A stretch of 64,000 bases of DNA, taken from the NCBI RefSeq assembly GCF_000422285.1, contig NZ_AULM01000019.1:1-64000 (forward strand). Reading direction: 5' to 3'. Numbering within the stretch: the stretch's first letter is position 1; the number at the start of each line of letters is the position of its first letter. The position numbers were made by a program, and so were the translations under genes. The notes below the pieces were generated by a model. The model worked only from the letters and a program-made list of their open reading frames with translations. It had not been told where the DNA came from and made no database searches. Origin of the DNA: Desulfatiglans anilini DSM 4660. Lineage in GTDB: Bacteria; Desulfobacterota; DSM-4660; Desulfatiglandales; Desulfatiglandaceae. Shown piece after piece: positions 18,701-26,617 of this stretch.

Positions 18701-19342
18701 GCCGTAGCCGTAATCCTTGTAGAGGACGGGGTCCAGGGCCTGGGAGCCGGCCGCGAGGAGCACCGCGCCGACATCGACCCGGTGGGTCTTGGGCGTCTGC
18801 TCGAAGTCGATCGCCCCGGCGGGGCAGAACTTCTCGCAGGCGCGGCAGGTCCCCTTCTCGAAATAGATGCAGTGGTCCCTGTCGATCGCATACTTGAGGG
18901 GGACCGCCTGGGGGTATTGGACATAGATCGCCTTGCGTTTGGCGAGGCCCTCGTTGTAAGGGTCATCCACCTTGCGGGGGCACTTCTCGGCGCAGACGCC
19001 GCAGGCGATGCACTTCTCGGTGTCGACGTAGCGGGGGGCTTCCTGGAGAACCGCCGTAAAATGTCCCGGTTCCCCTTCGAGCGCCTCGACTTCCGTCAGG
19101 GTATGCAACGCGATGTTCAGATGCCGGCCGACCTCGACCAGTTTGGGTGAGAGAATTCACATCGCGCAGTCGTTGGTCGGGAAGGTCTTGTCGAGGGCGC
19201 TCATGAGCCCCCCGATCGCAGGCCCCTTCTCGACCAGGTGAACGAAGTATCCGGAGTCTGCCAGGTCGAGGGAGGCCTGGATACCGGCGATCCCCCCGCC
19301 CACCACCATCACGGATCCTATAGAAACGGGATTTTCACTCAT
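15704..19342 (-). CDS. hdrA: Selenocysteine-containing HdrA-like protein fused to a GcvH-like domain
   Basis: 1212 residues if TGA at 19157-19159 is selenocysteine (residue 62). The ATG at 19342 has AAGGAG upstream. Order: FAD site [45 protein letters not shown]; ferredoxin motifs [11 protein letters not shown] and [16 protein letters not shown] (about 111-172). Next come [13 protein letters not shown] and a second FAD site, [19 protein letters not shown] (about 600), then [11 protein letters not shown] and [11 protein letters not shown] (about 945-990). The C-terminal ~180 residues resemble glycine-cleavage H protein ([13 protein letters not shown]...[13 protein letters not shown]...[11 protein letters not shown]), but the lipoyl-lysine position appears to be Gly/Asn. 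The tail [18 protein letters not shown] is shared with the upstream Cys-repeat protein. Predicted cytoplasmic flavin-based electron transfer. Confidence 0.88.
19124..19141 (-). promoter_or_regulatory. SECIS-like hairpin of hdrA (first copy)
   Basis: Begins 16 bases after the TGA at 19157-19159. CUGGUC/GGCCGG stem with the loop GAGGUC, identical to the hairpin of the second hdrA. The nucleotide identity around it exceeds what the protein sequence requires. Confidence 0.7.
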
Positions 19343-19703
19343 TGAAGACTCCTTGCTTTTTTCAATTCAAGGCTTTCTGCGAAAGCCCCCGGCCGGTTGG
19401 CCTGCCGAGGCTCTCATTCTTTTAGAGACTCATTCGGAGACTCATGGTTTTCGTGGTTTTTTTACCCAACGCCTCCTGCACCCACCTCCCCGGGAGGCCG
19501 GCCCTCGACGGAGCCGTTCTCCCGCCGCTCAGACGCCGGTCGCGCAGTGAACCGAGGTTGTTCCCGCACTCGGCTAAGGCTGCCTACGGCTGACGCCGCC
19601 TGCTTGAAAGAGGCGCCCGCGTCCACCACCCCGCGCGCCGCCTTGCCCCGCCAAGTCGCGGAGCGCGCACGCCGGGCACGGTGAAACACCAGCGGCAGGT
19701 GCC
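19343..19703. other. Intergenic region inside the Hdr locus
   Basis: 361 bases between the Cys-repeat gene and hdrA, with no supported ORF. A short palindrome GGCTTTC-TGC-GAAAGCC lies near 19370-19387. No clear promoter or terminator is seen, so co-transcription remains possible. Confidence 0.4.
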
Positions 19704-21032
19704 TCACCCGGCGTGCGCGTCCGGACCGGCGGTCCGCAGAAAGGTGCGCACCAGGGGATCCCAGCCAAGCTCGGGGAAATGGCCGTAGATGTCGGAAACG
19801 ACCTCGCCGCCGGTGGCCGAGAGTTTTTCGTAGCCCGGACCCAGCATCGACACCAGTTCACGGGCGTCGTGCTCTATCCAGAGCGCGGCCTCCGCACCCG
19901 AGTAGAGGCTCTGGGCCTCATGCTTCAGATCGTAGGGCTCCATCTGGAAGAGCCAGCCATCGCCGTAGGGGTCGTCGGAGACGGTCGCAGGCGCTTCGAC
20001 CACCTTCGGATTCACCGCCAGGATCCTGCCCGTCAACGGGCAGAGGACCGGGGCGCGGTGGCCGCCGTGGGACAGCACCCAGCCGGCGCGGGTCCGTTCG
20101 AGATCGGAGCCCGGTGCCGGGATCTCCACGCCGTCGATCGGCCCGAGGAGCTTGCCGACGAAGCCGTCCACGCCGACCCGCACGCAGCCGCCGTGGATGA
20201 CATGCACCCAGGTATGGCCGAAGTGGTAGTAGTAGCCGTCGGCGACCGGGTAGCCGGTGACATTCCGGCTGGCCGGGCGCTCGATGGGGCGCGGCTTGCA
20301 GGTTTTTTCACCGGCGATGGCGCGGTGCGTCGGGCACTCGTGGCAGGCGTAGTTGGAGGCGCACAGCGGCGGGGCGTCCGTGCGGCCGATCAGGGCATAG
20401 ATGCAGGGCCGGATGACCGGCTCGACGGCGGCGCCGATGGCGGTCAGGACGGCGTCCCCGGCCTTCGGCGGACCTTCGAGCATGGCCGCGCGCATGCTCC
20501 GGTCGAACTCGCAGTGGTAGCAGTCGTAGTCGTTGTCGCAGAGGTGCATGCCGATGATGCCGGCCTTCATCCAGACGCATTCGTGGTTGGGAAAGGGAAA
20601 GCCGAGCGGCCGCTCTTCCGCCTGGGCCGCACCGGACTGCTGTTCATCGCGGCGAGCGGCGATGGACTGCCGGAGCGGTTCGTAGCCGAGCGCGAGTTCG
20701 ACCGGGCAGCTGTCACAGTCATAGTCGCGCAGACAGGCCTCGGGTGCGCCGCTCCGTTGATCGAGGAAATACACGCAGGGTTTTTGCCGTCCGAGATACC
20801 GGCTGCGCATGGCGGCCGGCCAGCCAAGCGGCCGTGCGCCGGCGCTGCGCGGTTTCTGGGCGTCCATGGCGGCCCGCATGGCCCTGTCGAAAGGACAGTT
20901 GAAGCAATCGTAGCCGCGGTCGCAGGTGCGGAAGTTGACCACCCCGGCCTTCATCCAGACGCATTGGTCCGCCAGCACCTTGAACCCTGGAAGATCTCCG
21001 CCTTCTCTGTGGTTTGTCATATTCTCGTTCAT
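19704..21032 (-). CDS. Four-fold Cys-repeat protein with C-terminal GcvH-like domain
   Basis: 442 residues; the ATG at 21032 has AAGGAGG at ideal spacing. The N-terminal ~250 residues carry four repeats of C-x12/13-C-x5-C-x2-C. Repeats 1 and 3 read CVWMKAG...YDCxxC; repeats 2 and 4 read CVYFL/CIYAL...YxCxxC. The total of 16 spaced Cys suggests iron-sulfur or zinc sites. The C-terminal half is GcvH-like (YYYHFGHTWVHVIHGGCVRVGVDGFVGKLLGP...DDPYGDGWLF) without an evident lipoyl lysine. It ends [20 protein letters not shown], like the HdrA-GcvH fusion downstream. It is the first gene after a sigma-54-type promoter. It is probably an electron-transfer partner of the Hdr proteins; I know no named function. 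Confidence 0.8.
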   Translation of the reverse strand: MNENMTNHREGGDLPGFKVLADQCVWMKAGVVNFRTCDRGYDCFNCPFDRAMRAAMDAQKPRSAGARPLGWPAAMRSRYLGRQKPCVYFLDQRSGAPEACLRDYDCDSCPVELALGYEPLRQSIAARRDEQQSGAAQAEERPLGFPFPNHECVWMKAGIIGMHLCDNDYDCYHCEFDRSMRAAMLEGPPKAGDAVLTAIGAAVEPVIRPCIYALIGRTDAPPLCASNYACHECPTHRAIAGEKTCKPRPIERPASRNVTGYPVADGYYYHFGHTWVHVIHGGCVRVGVDGFVGKLLGPIDGVEIPAPGSDLERTRAGWVLSHGGHRAPVLCPLTGRILAVNPKVVEAPATVSDDPYGDGWLFQMEPYDLKHEAQSLYSGAEAALWIEHDARELVSMLGPGYEKLSATGGEVVSDIYGHFPELGWDPLVRTFLRTAGPDAHAG

Positions 21033-21164
21033 CGATCAGCCTCCTTCGGGAAGGTTTTCTTCCGGGCAGGAGCGTTTCTGACCGCTGACAGACCAACGCA
21101 TGGACGCTCCACTCCCGTCTTCGAGCACCGATTTCACAAGGTGCTCCACGTGCGCTCTTGATAT

Positions 21165-21180
21165 TGCAAGGATGGGGCCA
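21165..21180 (-). promoter_or_regulatory. Sigma-54-type promoter of the Hdr locus
   Basis: On the minus strand TGGCCCCATCCTTGCA has the invariant GG and GC exactly ten bases apart and a perfect TTGCA -12 element. It is about 120 bases upstream of the Cys-repeat gene. The locus encodes an NtrC-type activator, which such promoters need. Confidence 0.7.
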
Positions 21181-21267
21181 GAAAATGTAAAATTGGCAAC
21201 AGTTTGATATGTTTCATATTTTATATGATGATCGCCCTCCTGAGACAATGGCGGACAACCGCTGAGA

Positions 21268-21282
21268 GTAGCTTTTAGCTAC
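21268..21282. promoter_or_regulatory. Palindrome, possible activator site 1
   Basis: GTAGCT-TTT-AGCTAC, a perfect inverted repeat about 90 bases upstream of the sigma-54-type promoter. That is a usual distance for an NtrC-type enhancer site. Confidence 0.45.
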
Positions 21283-21357
21283 ACTGCTTCACATCTTTGG
21301 AGGGAAAATCAGGGCAGAGGCCGGAAATTTAAGGGAAACAGAGGAGTGATTATATTC

Positions 21358-21374
21358 GCTACACCCGGTGTAGC
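21358..21374. promoter_or_regulatory. Palindrome, possible activator site 2
   Basis: GCTACACC-C-GGTGTAGC, a perfect 8-bp inverted repeat sharing GCTACAC with site 1, about 180 bases upstream of the sigma-54-type promoter. On the plus strand it is followed by a run of seven T, so a terminator role is an alternative; no plus-strand gene precedes it. Confidence 0.45.
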
Positions 21375-21408
21375 TTTTTTTCGGAAAGGACGGCCGCCTT
21401 ATTCCGCC

Positions 21409-22998
21409 TCATCCCTTCCTGCGGTAGAGATAAGCACCGCGTGACAGGTGCTCTATCCAATAGGGATATGGGAATTCCGCTATGATCTCGTAGCGTTCAG
21501 AGATCCACTCCCTGCTGGTCGGCGAAAAAATGCCATCCCAGGAAGCCACCAGATATTCAGGATTCCATCGCGTGTAAGGAAAATCCATGTCGCCGGAAAG
21601 GATCCTTTGAGCAACCTGCGGGCTCGTAAGGCCGAGGAGATCGATGACGTGGTAAGCGGGCCCCAGATTGAACCCAACTACACCGGGCTCGGCCATCGCC
21701 AAAGATGTGCCGTGGGGAGCGTTTGCTCTCACGTACTCGACGACAGGATCATAAGCATGAATATGCGCATTCGCGGCACTGCCGGCCGCCCACAGATGGA
21801 AACTCGACAGTGAGGCAACCGCTGGAGCAACGGCTGCGAGCGATGCTGTAATCAGGAGAGGCTTGAAGAAACGGGCGGATTGACCTTTTCTCACCGGCTG
21901 CAGGAGGATGAAAACGGAGACAGGGGCGGACAAAAACAGCAGGAGCAGCACAGGGGTGTAGTACCACCACCAGGCGGTGATGCGGATAAGGTGGTAAAAG
22001 ACGGCCTGTCCTGAGGCGAAAGCCCCGAAAGAAAGCAGAAAAAGCATCCCGGACGTCTCGAAAAAGCGGCGGAACGACGCCTTTTTCGCAAAAACGACGA
22101 GTATGCTCAAGAGCGGCAGTAAAAACAAGAGCGAGGCTGCGATCGGCCCAAACACCCCGAGCGACTGTTCAACAAGGAGGGAAAGGGAGTAGGTATCCCA
22201 ATGTCCGAGCAGCACCTGGACCTGTTTAGCCTCCAGCGTCACGGGGAGCCATGTGCCAAAATACGACCTGCAAAAGAGCATCCAGCCCGATATCGGCGCC
22301 AGATAGGCAGCGAGAAAGATCAAAACCCGCCTGGCCGCTGCGGATCCAAGGCAAGACCGAATGAAGAGGAAACACGCTGCGATGAGGAACGCCAGGAAGC
22401 AATCGGGCCTGACGGTGGTGGCGAGCACGAGGATGAACGCCGGGGCCGCAGTCTTCTCGAGAAAATAGATCAGGTAAAATGCAGTGAAGATCAGCGAAAG
22501 ATAAAAAAGAGTTTCATGGCCAGAGACGGAATTGAGGTAATGTGCCGGATAAAGCATCAGGGCTGAGGCCAGGGCAAGAATGGCGGCGGCGGCCTTGCCT
22601 GCTGTCCTCTCCCCTATCTTGAATAGAATCCAGACGATCATTCCGAGGGAGAGCGCTGAAAGCGCGTGCGCCAGAAACGGGATGGTCGTCCCGCAGGTCG
22701 CGAGATGTCCTTCAAATCGAATCGATCCGCGGGTCGGAAAGTCGATGAGAAAAGAGGCCACCCCCAGGATCAGGGCGAGACCCATGGCGGTCGAACCGAA
22801 ATGCCTCTCCCCGGGGTTGAAGCAGAGACCCTCCCCGGCGGCGAGATTCTGTGCATACCGGAAGGTGATATAGGAATCGTCCAGACCGTAGTTGAAGTTA
22901 TGCCTGAACCACAGGAGGGACAGCCCGGCAAGCACCAGGAAAACGACAAGGTCGGTGACTCTCGAGTAACGGAACGGTGCGGCCGGTGGCAGGGTCAT
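21409..22998 (-). CDS. Polytopic membrane protein, GT-C glycosyltransferase-like
   Basis: 529 residues with about ten hydrophobic helices; the ATG follows GAGGA. The first extracytoplasmic loop contains LDDSYITFRYAQNLAAGEGLCFNPGE, an acidic motif typical of GT-C enzymes that use polyprenyl-phosphate sugars (ArnT/PMT-like or arabinosyltransferase-like). The C-terminal soluble part (YVRANAPHGTSLAMAEPGVVGFNLGPAYHVIDLLGLTSPQVA) matches the usual tail of these proteins. The role is probably glycosylation of a surface polymer or protein at the membrane. Donor and acceptor are unknown. It stands alone. Confidence 0.75.
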   Translation of the reverse strand: MTLPPAAPFRYSRVTDLVVFLVLAGLSLLWFRHNFNYGLDDSYITFRYAQNLAAGEGLCFNPGERHFGSTAMGLALILGVASFLIDFPTRGSIRFEGHLATCGTTIPFLAHALSALSLGMIVWILFKIGERTAGKAAAAILALASALMLYPAHYLNSVSGHETLFYLSLIFTAFYLIYFLEKTAAPAFILVLATTVRPDCFLAFLIAACFLFIRSCLGSAAARRVLIFLAAYLAPISGWMLFCRSYFGTWLPVTLEAKQVQVLLGHWDTYSLSLLVEQSLGVFGPIAASLLFLLPLLSILVVFAKKASFRRFFETSGMLFLLSFGAFASGQAVFYHLIRITAWWWYYTPVLLLLFLSAPVSVFILLQPVRKGQSARFFKPLLITASLAAVAPAVASLSSFHLWAAGSAANAHIHAYDPVVEYVRANAPHGTSLAMAEPGVVGFNLGPAYHVIDLLGLTSPQVAQRILSGDMDFPYTRWNPEYLVASWDGIFSPTSREWISERYEIIAEFPYPYWIEHLSRGAYLYRRKG

Positions 22999-23443
22999 GC
23001 TGAATCCTCAGCCGGTTTCCGTCCAGAAATGAGCTTTCTGCCCAATCTCTGCGTCAATCTGCGCGCTTGCCTGTGCGGCGACCAACAGGTCGCCTATGCG
23101 CAATCGCCTGATTTCCTTGATCCTGGCCAAACCGGGATCCGCCGCGAAGGGGGGGGGTCCGAGCACCCGAAGGGTGGCGGAAAATGCTCATTTTCGGATT
23201 GGAAACCGGGTTCTACTGCAAAATCGTGTCCGGATGGATGACAGCTAAACTGAAAGGGTTTTAACTAATATATCCTTGTGATGCCTGTCAAGAGCAAGTC
23301 TCGGGACAGGTTCTTCGCCAGGGTCTTCCCGGCCTCGAGTCGTTTCGGACCTCTTATTCCCTGACCAGCACCGACGTAAGCACGAATCGCCAACGAATTC
23401 CGCTCATTCGATCACGATCCAGCCACGATTCTTCTGAAACGGC
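22999..23443. other. Intergenic region upstream of the GT-C-like gene
   Basis: No supported ORF. On the minus strand TTGACA (23286-23291) followed 17 bases later by TTAGTT is a possible promoter for the GT-C-like gene with a leader of about 260 bases. Confidence 0.35.
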
Positions 23444-23482
23444 AAAAGCGCCCCGCTCCCAGTGAAGGAGCGGGGCGCTTTT
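23444..23482. terminator. Bidirectional intrinsic terminator
   Basis: AAAAGCGCCCCGCTCC pairs perfectly with GGAGCGGGGCGCTTTT around a seven-base loop. It ends the minus-strand DUF5320-type gene. Confidence 0.9.
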
Positions 23483-23567
23483 CATGCGGTCGACCATCCT
23501 GCCGCGAATCCCCGGTCGGTGAGACATTCCGCCGGCAGCGGGGATGCCCGGGAGGCAGGCTTGCAGA

Positions 23568-23957
23568 TCAAGATTGGGTTTCTTCCTGATGCAATTCCTC
23601 CATGCGTTTCGTGATCGCGTCCAGTTCGGCCTTGACCATGCGCGCCTGCTCCTTGAGCATGGCGACCTCATCCTGGCTGCTCATCGGGTAAGAGGCGCCG
23701 TACGGAGGAGCATAGCGTCCGTAAGGCGCCGGGCCATAGGCCCCGCCGTAGACCCCGGCCCGGCCGAAGCCGCGGCCGTAGCCCCGGCCCCAGCCGGCGC
23801 CGCCGCCCGCGCGATAGCCCCGCCCACGCCCGTAGCCGTAACCGGCACCATAGCCCGGACCATAACCGTAGCCGGCCCCGGCCGGGTTGCAGTAGCCGTG
23901 TCCACCGCCCGTCATGGGGCCTTCGCCCCAGGGCCCTGTTCCGTCGAATCCTGGCAT
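23568..23957 (-). CDS. Gly/Tyr-rich DUF5320-type protein
   Basis: 129 residues; AGGAGG precedes the ATG. It starts MPGFDGTGPWGEGPMTGGGHGYCNP, the hallmark of DUF5320 proteins. A long low-complexity Gly-Tyr-Arg tract follows, and then a C-terminal coiled coil (SSQDEVAMLKEQARMVKAELDAITKRMEELHQEE). The function is unknown. In anaerobes the family often lies near proteins for iron-molybdenum cofactor or metal handling. It is the second gene of a two-gene unit with the similar protein at 24042. Confidence 0.8.
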   Translation of the reverse strand: MPGFDGTGPWGEGPMTGGGHGYCNPAGAGYGYGPGYGAGYGYGRGRGYRAGGGAGWGRGYGRGFGRAGVYGGAYGPAPYGRYAPPYGASYPMSSQDEVAMLKEQARMVKAELDAITKRMEELHQEETQS

Positions 23958-24041
23958 AATTTATGCCTCCTTTCTGAATCGTCGAACATCTCAGGTTCGG
24001 GATGAGTCTTCACCGAAGTTCCTGCAGCGCGCAGCCTGCGC

Positions 24042-24305
24042 TCACCATCCCAGGCAGCGAAAGCCACGGCGTCCGCCGAAGCCGCGTCCGCGGCCGCGGG
24101 CAAAGCCGAAGGCGCGGCCGAACCAGCCGCCCCGGGCAGCGGGGACAAAGGCTGGGGCGGCTCCGTAGCCATAGCCACGGGCGCCGTACGTCGCCGGCAA
24201 GCCACCGTAAGGCCTGTTCGCCAAAGCAGAAGGGTTGCAGTTTCCGCGACCCCATCCCGTCATGGGCCCCATTCCTGCGGGACCCGTTCCATCGAAAGCC
24301 GGCAT
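24042..24305 (-). CDS. Small DUF5320-type protein
   Basis: 87 residues. The ATG at 24305 is chosen because AAGGAGG lies nine bases upstream; one at 24314 would be too close. It starts MPAFDGTGPAGMGPMTGWGRGNCNP, like its neighbour, then runs in Gly/Arg/Phe-rich low complexity to GFRCLGW. It lacks the coiled-coil end. Probably a paralogue transcribed from the sigma-70-type promoter just upstream. Confidence 0.78.
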   Translation of the reverse strand: MPAFDGTGPAGMGPMTGWGRGNCNPSALANRPYGGLPATYGARGYGYGAAPAFVPAARGGWFGRAFGFARGRGRGFGGRRGFRCLGW

Positions 24306-24395
24306 GCCATCCACCTCCTTTCATGCTGCGTCCGAATGCGGGGAAATGCCTTGCAGACCATTCCCCGTGCGAACGATTTATGAGCTTACGCCCAT

Positions 24396-24423
24396 AACAT
24401 ATACCCTGGAGTTCTTTTGTCAA
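24396..24423 (-). promoter_or_regulatory. Sigma-70-type promoter of the DUF5320 pair
   Basis: TTGACA (24418-24423) and TATGTT (24396-24401) on the minus strand, spacer 16 bases, about 90 bases before the first start codon. Confidence 0.6.
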
Positions 24424-24936
24424 GGATTTTTTTGGGCATGTGCTCATAATTGCTTGGCGGGGCCAGATGCTGCGGCTGGTTTACCCTTGCATCGCGGGTT
24501 CTACTGCACCGTCGAACCAAGGCGCAGCAAGATCTTTTACATGTTCGAGCCAAGAGAGAGTCTTTGCCCTGTCAAGACAAGGCGCGAGCGGCATGGCAGG
24601 CCGGATGGCGTTCGGCCGGCCCCAACGGATCAGATTGTCCGGGGTTTTTTGGCGCCGGGGGATTTCACCGGCGGAGCGCAGCGATTTTGCGTAACGGGGC
24701 GGCGTGCGCAGCGTGAGAAAACCGCCGGCACGAGGTCGTTTGGGAGGCCTTCAGCAGGCAGGGCGTCGCCGCAGCGCGGGACGCGGCACCGCGGCGGCGT
24801 GCGCCTGTCGCTTATCTGAAGTTGAAGCTGCGGGACCCAGCCTGCGGTCAACGAGCGTTTTATCGGAAATCCCCCTTGCAGGGCGCGGCCTGCAGTCAAC
24901 AGGCGCCAGGCACGACGCAGGCCTCGCCGAGTAGTT
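24424..24936. other. Intergenic region
   Basis: About 510 GC-rich bases. The possible ORFs have no ribosome site or recognisable protein features. Nothing supported. Confidence 0.4.
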
Positions 24937-25347
24937 CTAAGCGATCTTTTTACCGGCGTCCGGTCCGGGAGAAACCGAAAAGATATCTGTGATCTTGATC
25001 ACCACCGCGCCCTTGGATTTGAGCGGAAGGCCCAGCTTTTTGCCCTCTTCCTCCGTCCAGGCGGCGGTGTCGTTGAAGATCGGTCCCTCGGTATGGATGG
25101 TGGCCGAACCTTTGAACTGGTAGCCGGCGAAGCCTTCCCAGACGGAGATGGCACAGACCGGATTTTCCTTGATGTTGCTGAACGTCTTCGTCATGAAGAC
25201 AGCCGAGGCGAGGATCGTCTCGTCATCCAGAAGCTTCATGAAATTGATGGGAACCACGTTGGGAACCCCCTTCTTGTCGGCGGTCGCCAACTGTTTGAGC
25301 CCCGCGCGGTTGAACATCTCCTGCATTTCCTTCGTCATCTTTGCCAT
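24937..25347 (-). CDS. PNPOx-like flavin-binding protein
   Basis: 136 residues. The ATG at 25347 has GGAG eight bases upstream; an earlier ATG is less well placed. It is a split-barrel protein of the pyridoxamine-phosphate-oxidase-like family: LATADKKGVPNVVPINFMKLLDDETILASAVFMTKTFSNIKENPVCAISVWEG...GYQFKGSATI. Family members bind FMN or heme and are often redox or stress proteins. The substrate is not predictable. Probably cytoplasmic. Confidence 0.82.
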   Translation of the reverse strand: MAKMTKEMQEMFNRAGLKQLATADKKGVPNVVPINFMKLLDDETILASAVFMTKTFSNIKENPVCAISVWEGFAGYQFKGSATIHTEGPIFNDTAAWTEEEGKKLGLPLKSKGAVVIKITDIFSVSPGPDAGKKIA

Positions 25348-25521
25348 GGTCATTTCTCCTTTCTGTTGCATTTTTTCTGGTTTCAGATCCCGCTTCCGCG
25401 CGGAGACAGCCGCGGCAAGGCTGCAAGCTGTCGAACCGGCCGGGAAGCTTGCTCTGAAAGTTGTGCAGGGCAGTGGAGGCCGTCCCCCCAGGCCCTCAGA
25501 AATAGGATTGCGGCGCCCTGC

Positions 25522-26538
25522 TCACGTCGTGCTGCGCTTTTTGGCGAGCGTGCGCTTGTCGGGCACCTGATCCGATTCATCGACAATCTCGCTTCCGAGG
25601 ATCTCTTCGAGGATATCTTCGAGGCTCACGACCCCGGAAATCCCTCCGTATTCGTCCAGTACGACGAACAGATGCTGCCGCAGCTGGAGAAACTCGGTCA
25701 ACAGTTTATTCAAAGGTGCTGTTTCGACAACAAAATGCACCGGGTGCATCAGATCCTCCAGACGCGACTCCTTCCGGTCGGCGGCGAAGGCCATGAAAAG
25801 TTCCTTGGTGAGGACAATCCCCACGATATCTTCGGAACCCTGGTCATAGACCGGAAAGCGGCTGTGCTCCCAGCGTTTCTCTTGACTGCAGACCTCTTCC
25901 ACCGTCAGGTGCGCGCACAGCGAAAACACGACGGTGCGGGGCGTCATGACATGCCTCACCTGCTTTTCGTGCAGGGTCAGGATGCGCTCGATCGTCGCCT
26001 CCTGGTATCCTTTGATGCCTCCGCACTGACGGCTCAGCCGAGCCAGGGTGCGGATCTCGTCGGCGGTCACGACGTCGGCGGTCTTCCCCTTCGAAACCCA
26101 ATGGGTCAGTAGGGAGCTCACCCAGATGAACGGCGCCATGACGACCACCATCGACCGGATGATATACCCGCAAAAGCCGCCGATCGACCTTCCGTACACG
26201 ACGCCGATCGTTTTGGGAAGGATCTCCGAAAGGGTCAGGACGAGGATGGTGAAGACCGCGGAAAACCACCCGAGATATGCCTGCCCGAAGACGGCTGCAG
26301 CGGCCGAGCCCGCGAAGGCCGCGCCCGCGGTGTGCGCAATCGTGTTGACCGAAAGGATGGCCGCAATGGGCGCATCCGGTTCAGCGCGAAGAGCCCGGAA
26401 CACCCGCCAGTGGCGGTTGCCGGACTGGACTTTGGCCTCGATGAAGCGGCGGGGGACTGAAAGGAGGACCGCTTCGAAAACGGAGCAGCCCCCTGAAACA
26501 ATCAGCACGAACAGGACGATCAATACAAGCTCGAGCAT
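25522..26538 (-). CDS. CNNM-domain membrane protein with CBS pair (hemolysin-C/CorC-like)
   Basis: 338 residues from the ATG at 26538 (AGAGGA upstream; an in-frame ATG at 26556 lacks a site). The N-terminus has about four membrane helices of the DUF21/CNNM type (LELVLIVLFVLIVSGGCSVFEAVLLSVPRR). A tandem CBS module follows (VRHVMTPRTVVFSLCAHLTVEEV; FVVLDEYGGISGVVSLEDILEEILGSEIVDE). CNNM proteins are linked to magnesium/cobalt export. The C-terminal CorC/HlyC domain is missing; the protein ends soon after the CBS pair. Confidence 0.85.
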   Translation of the reverse strand: MLELVLIVLFVLIVSGGCSVFEAVLLSVPRRFIEAKVQSGNRHWRVFRALRAEPDAPIAAILSVNTIAHTAGAAFAGSAAAAVFGQAYLGWFSAVFTILVLTLSEILPKTIGVVYGRSIGGFCGYIIRSMVVVMAPFIWVSSLLTHWVSKGKTADVVTADEIRTLARLSRQCGGIKGYQEATIERILTLHEKQVRHVMTPRTVVFSLCAHLTVEEVCSQEKRWEHSRFPVYDQGSEDIVGIVLTKELFMAFAADRKESRLEDLMHPVHFVVETAPLNKLLTEFLQLRQHLFVVLDEYGGISGVVSLEDILEEILGSEIVDESDQVPDKRTLAKKRSTT

Positions 26539-26617
26539 GTGATTCCTCTTTGTCATTCATCCAATCGCGCCCGTGGTCACCCCCGCTCCGCGATAAGACG
26601 GTGATTGCCGATGGTGT

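Noticed and set aside
15641-19150. 1169-codon plus-strand ORF opposite hdrA
   Set aside because: Shadow of a GC-rich gene; the minus strand carries all ferredoxin and FAD motifs.
21358-21384. Rho-independent terminator on the plus strand
   Set aside because: A stem and T-run exist, but no plus-strand gene precedes it; the regulatory-site reading fits the sigma-54 promoter better. Not excluded.
24424-24936. Possible small genes in the GC-rich spacer
   Set aside because: All candidates lack ribosome sites, and their composition is that of random GC-rich frames.
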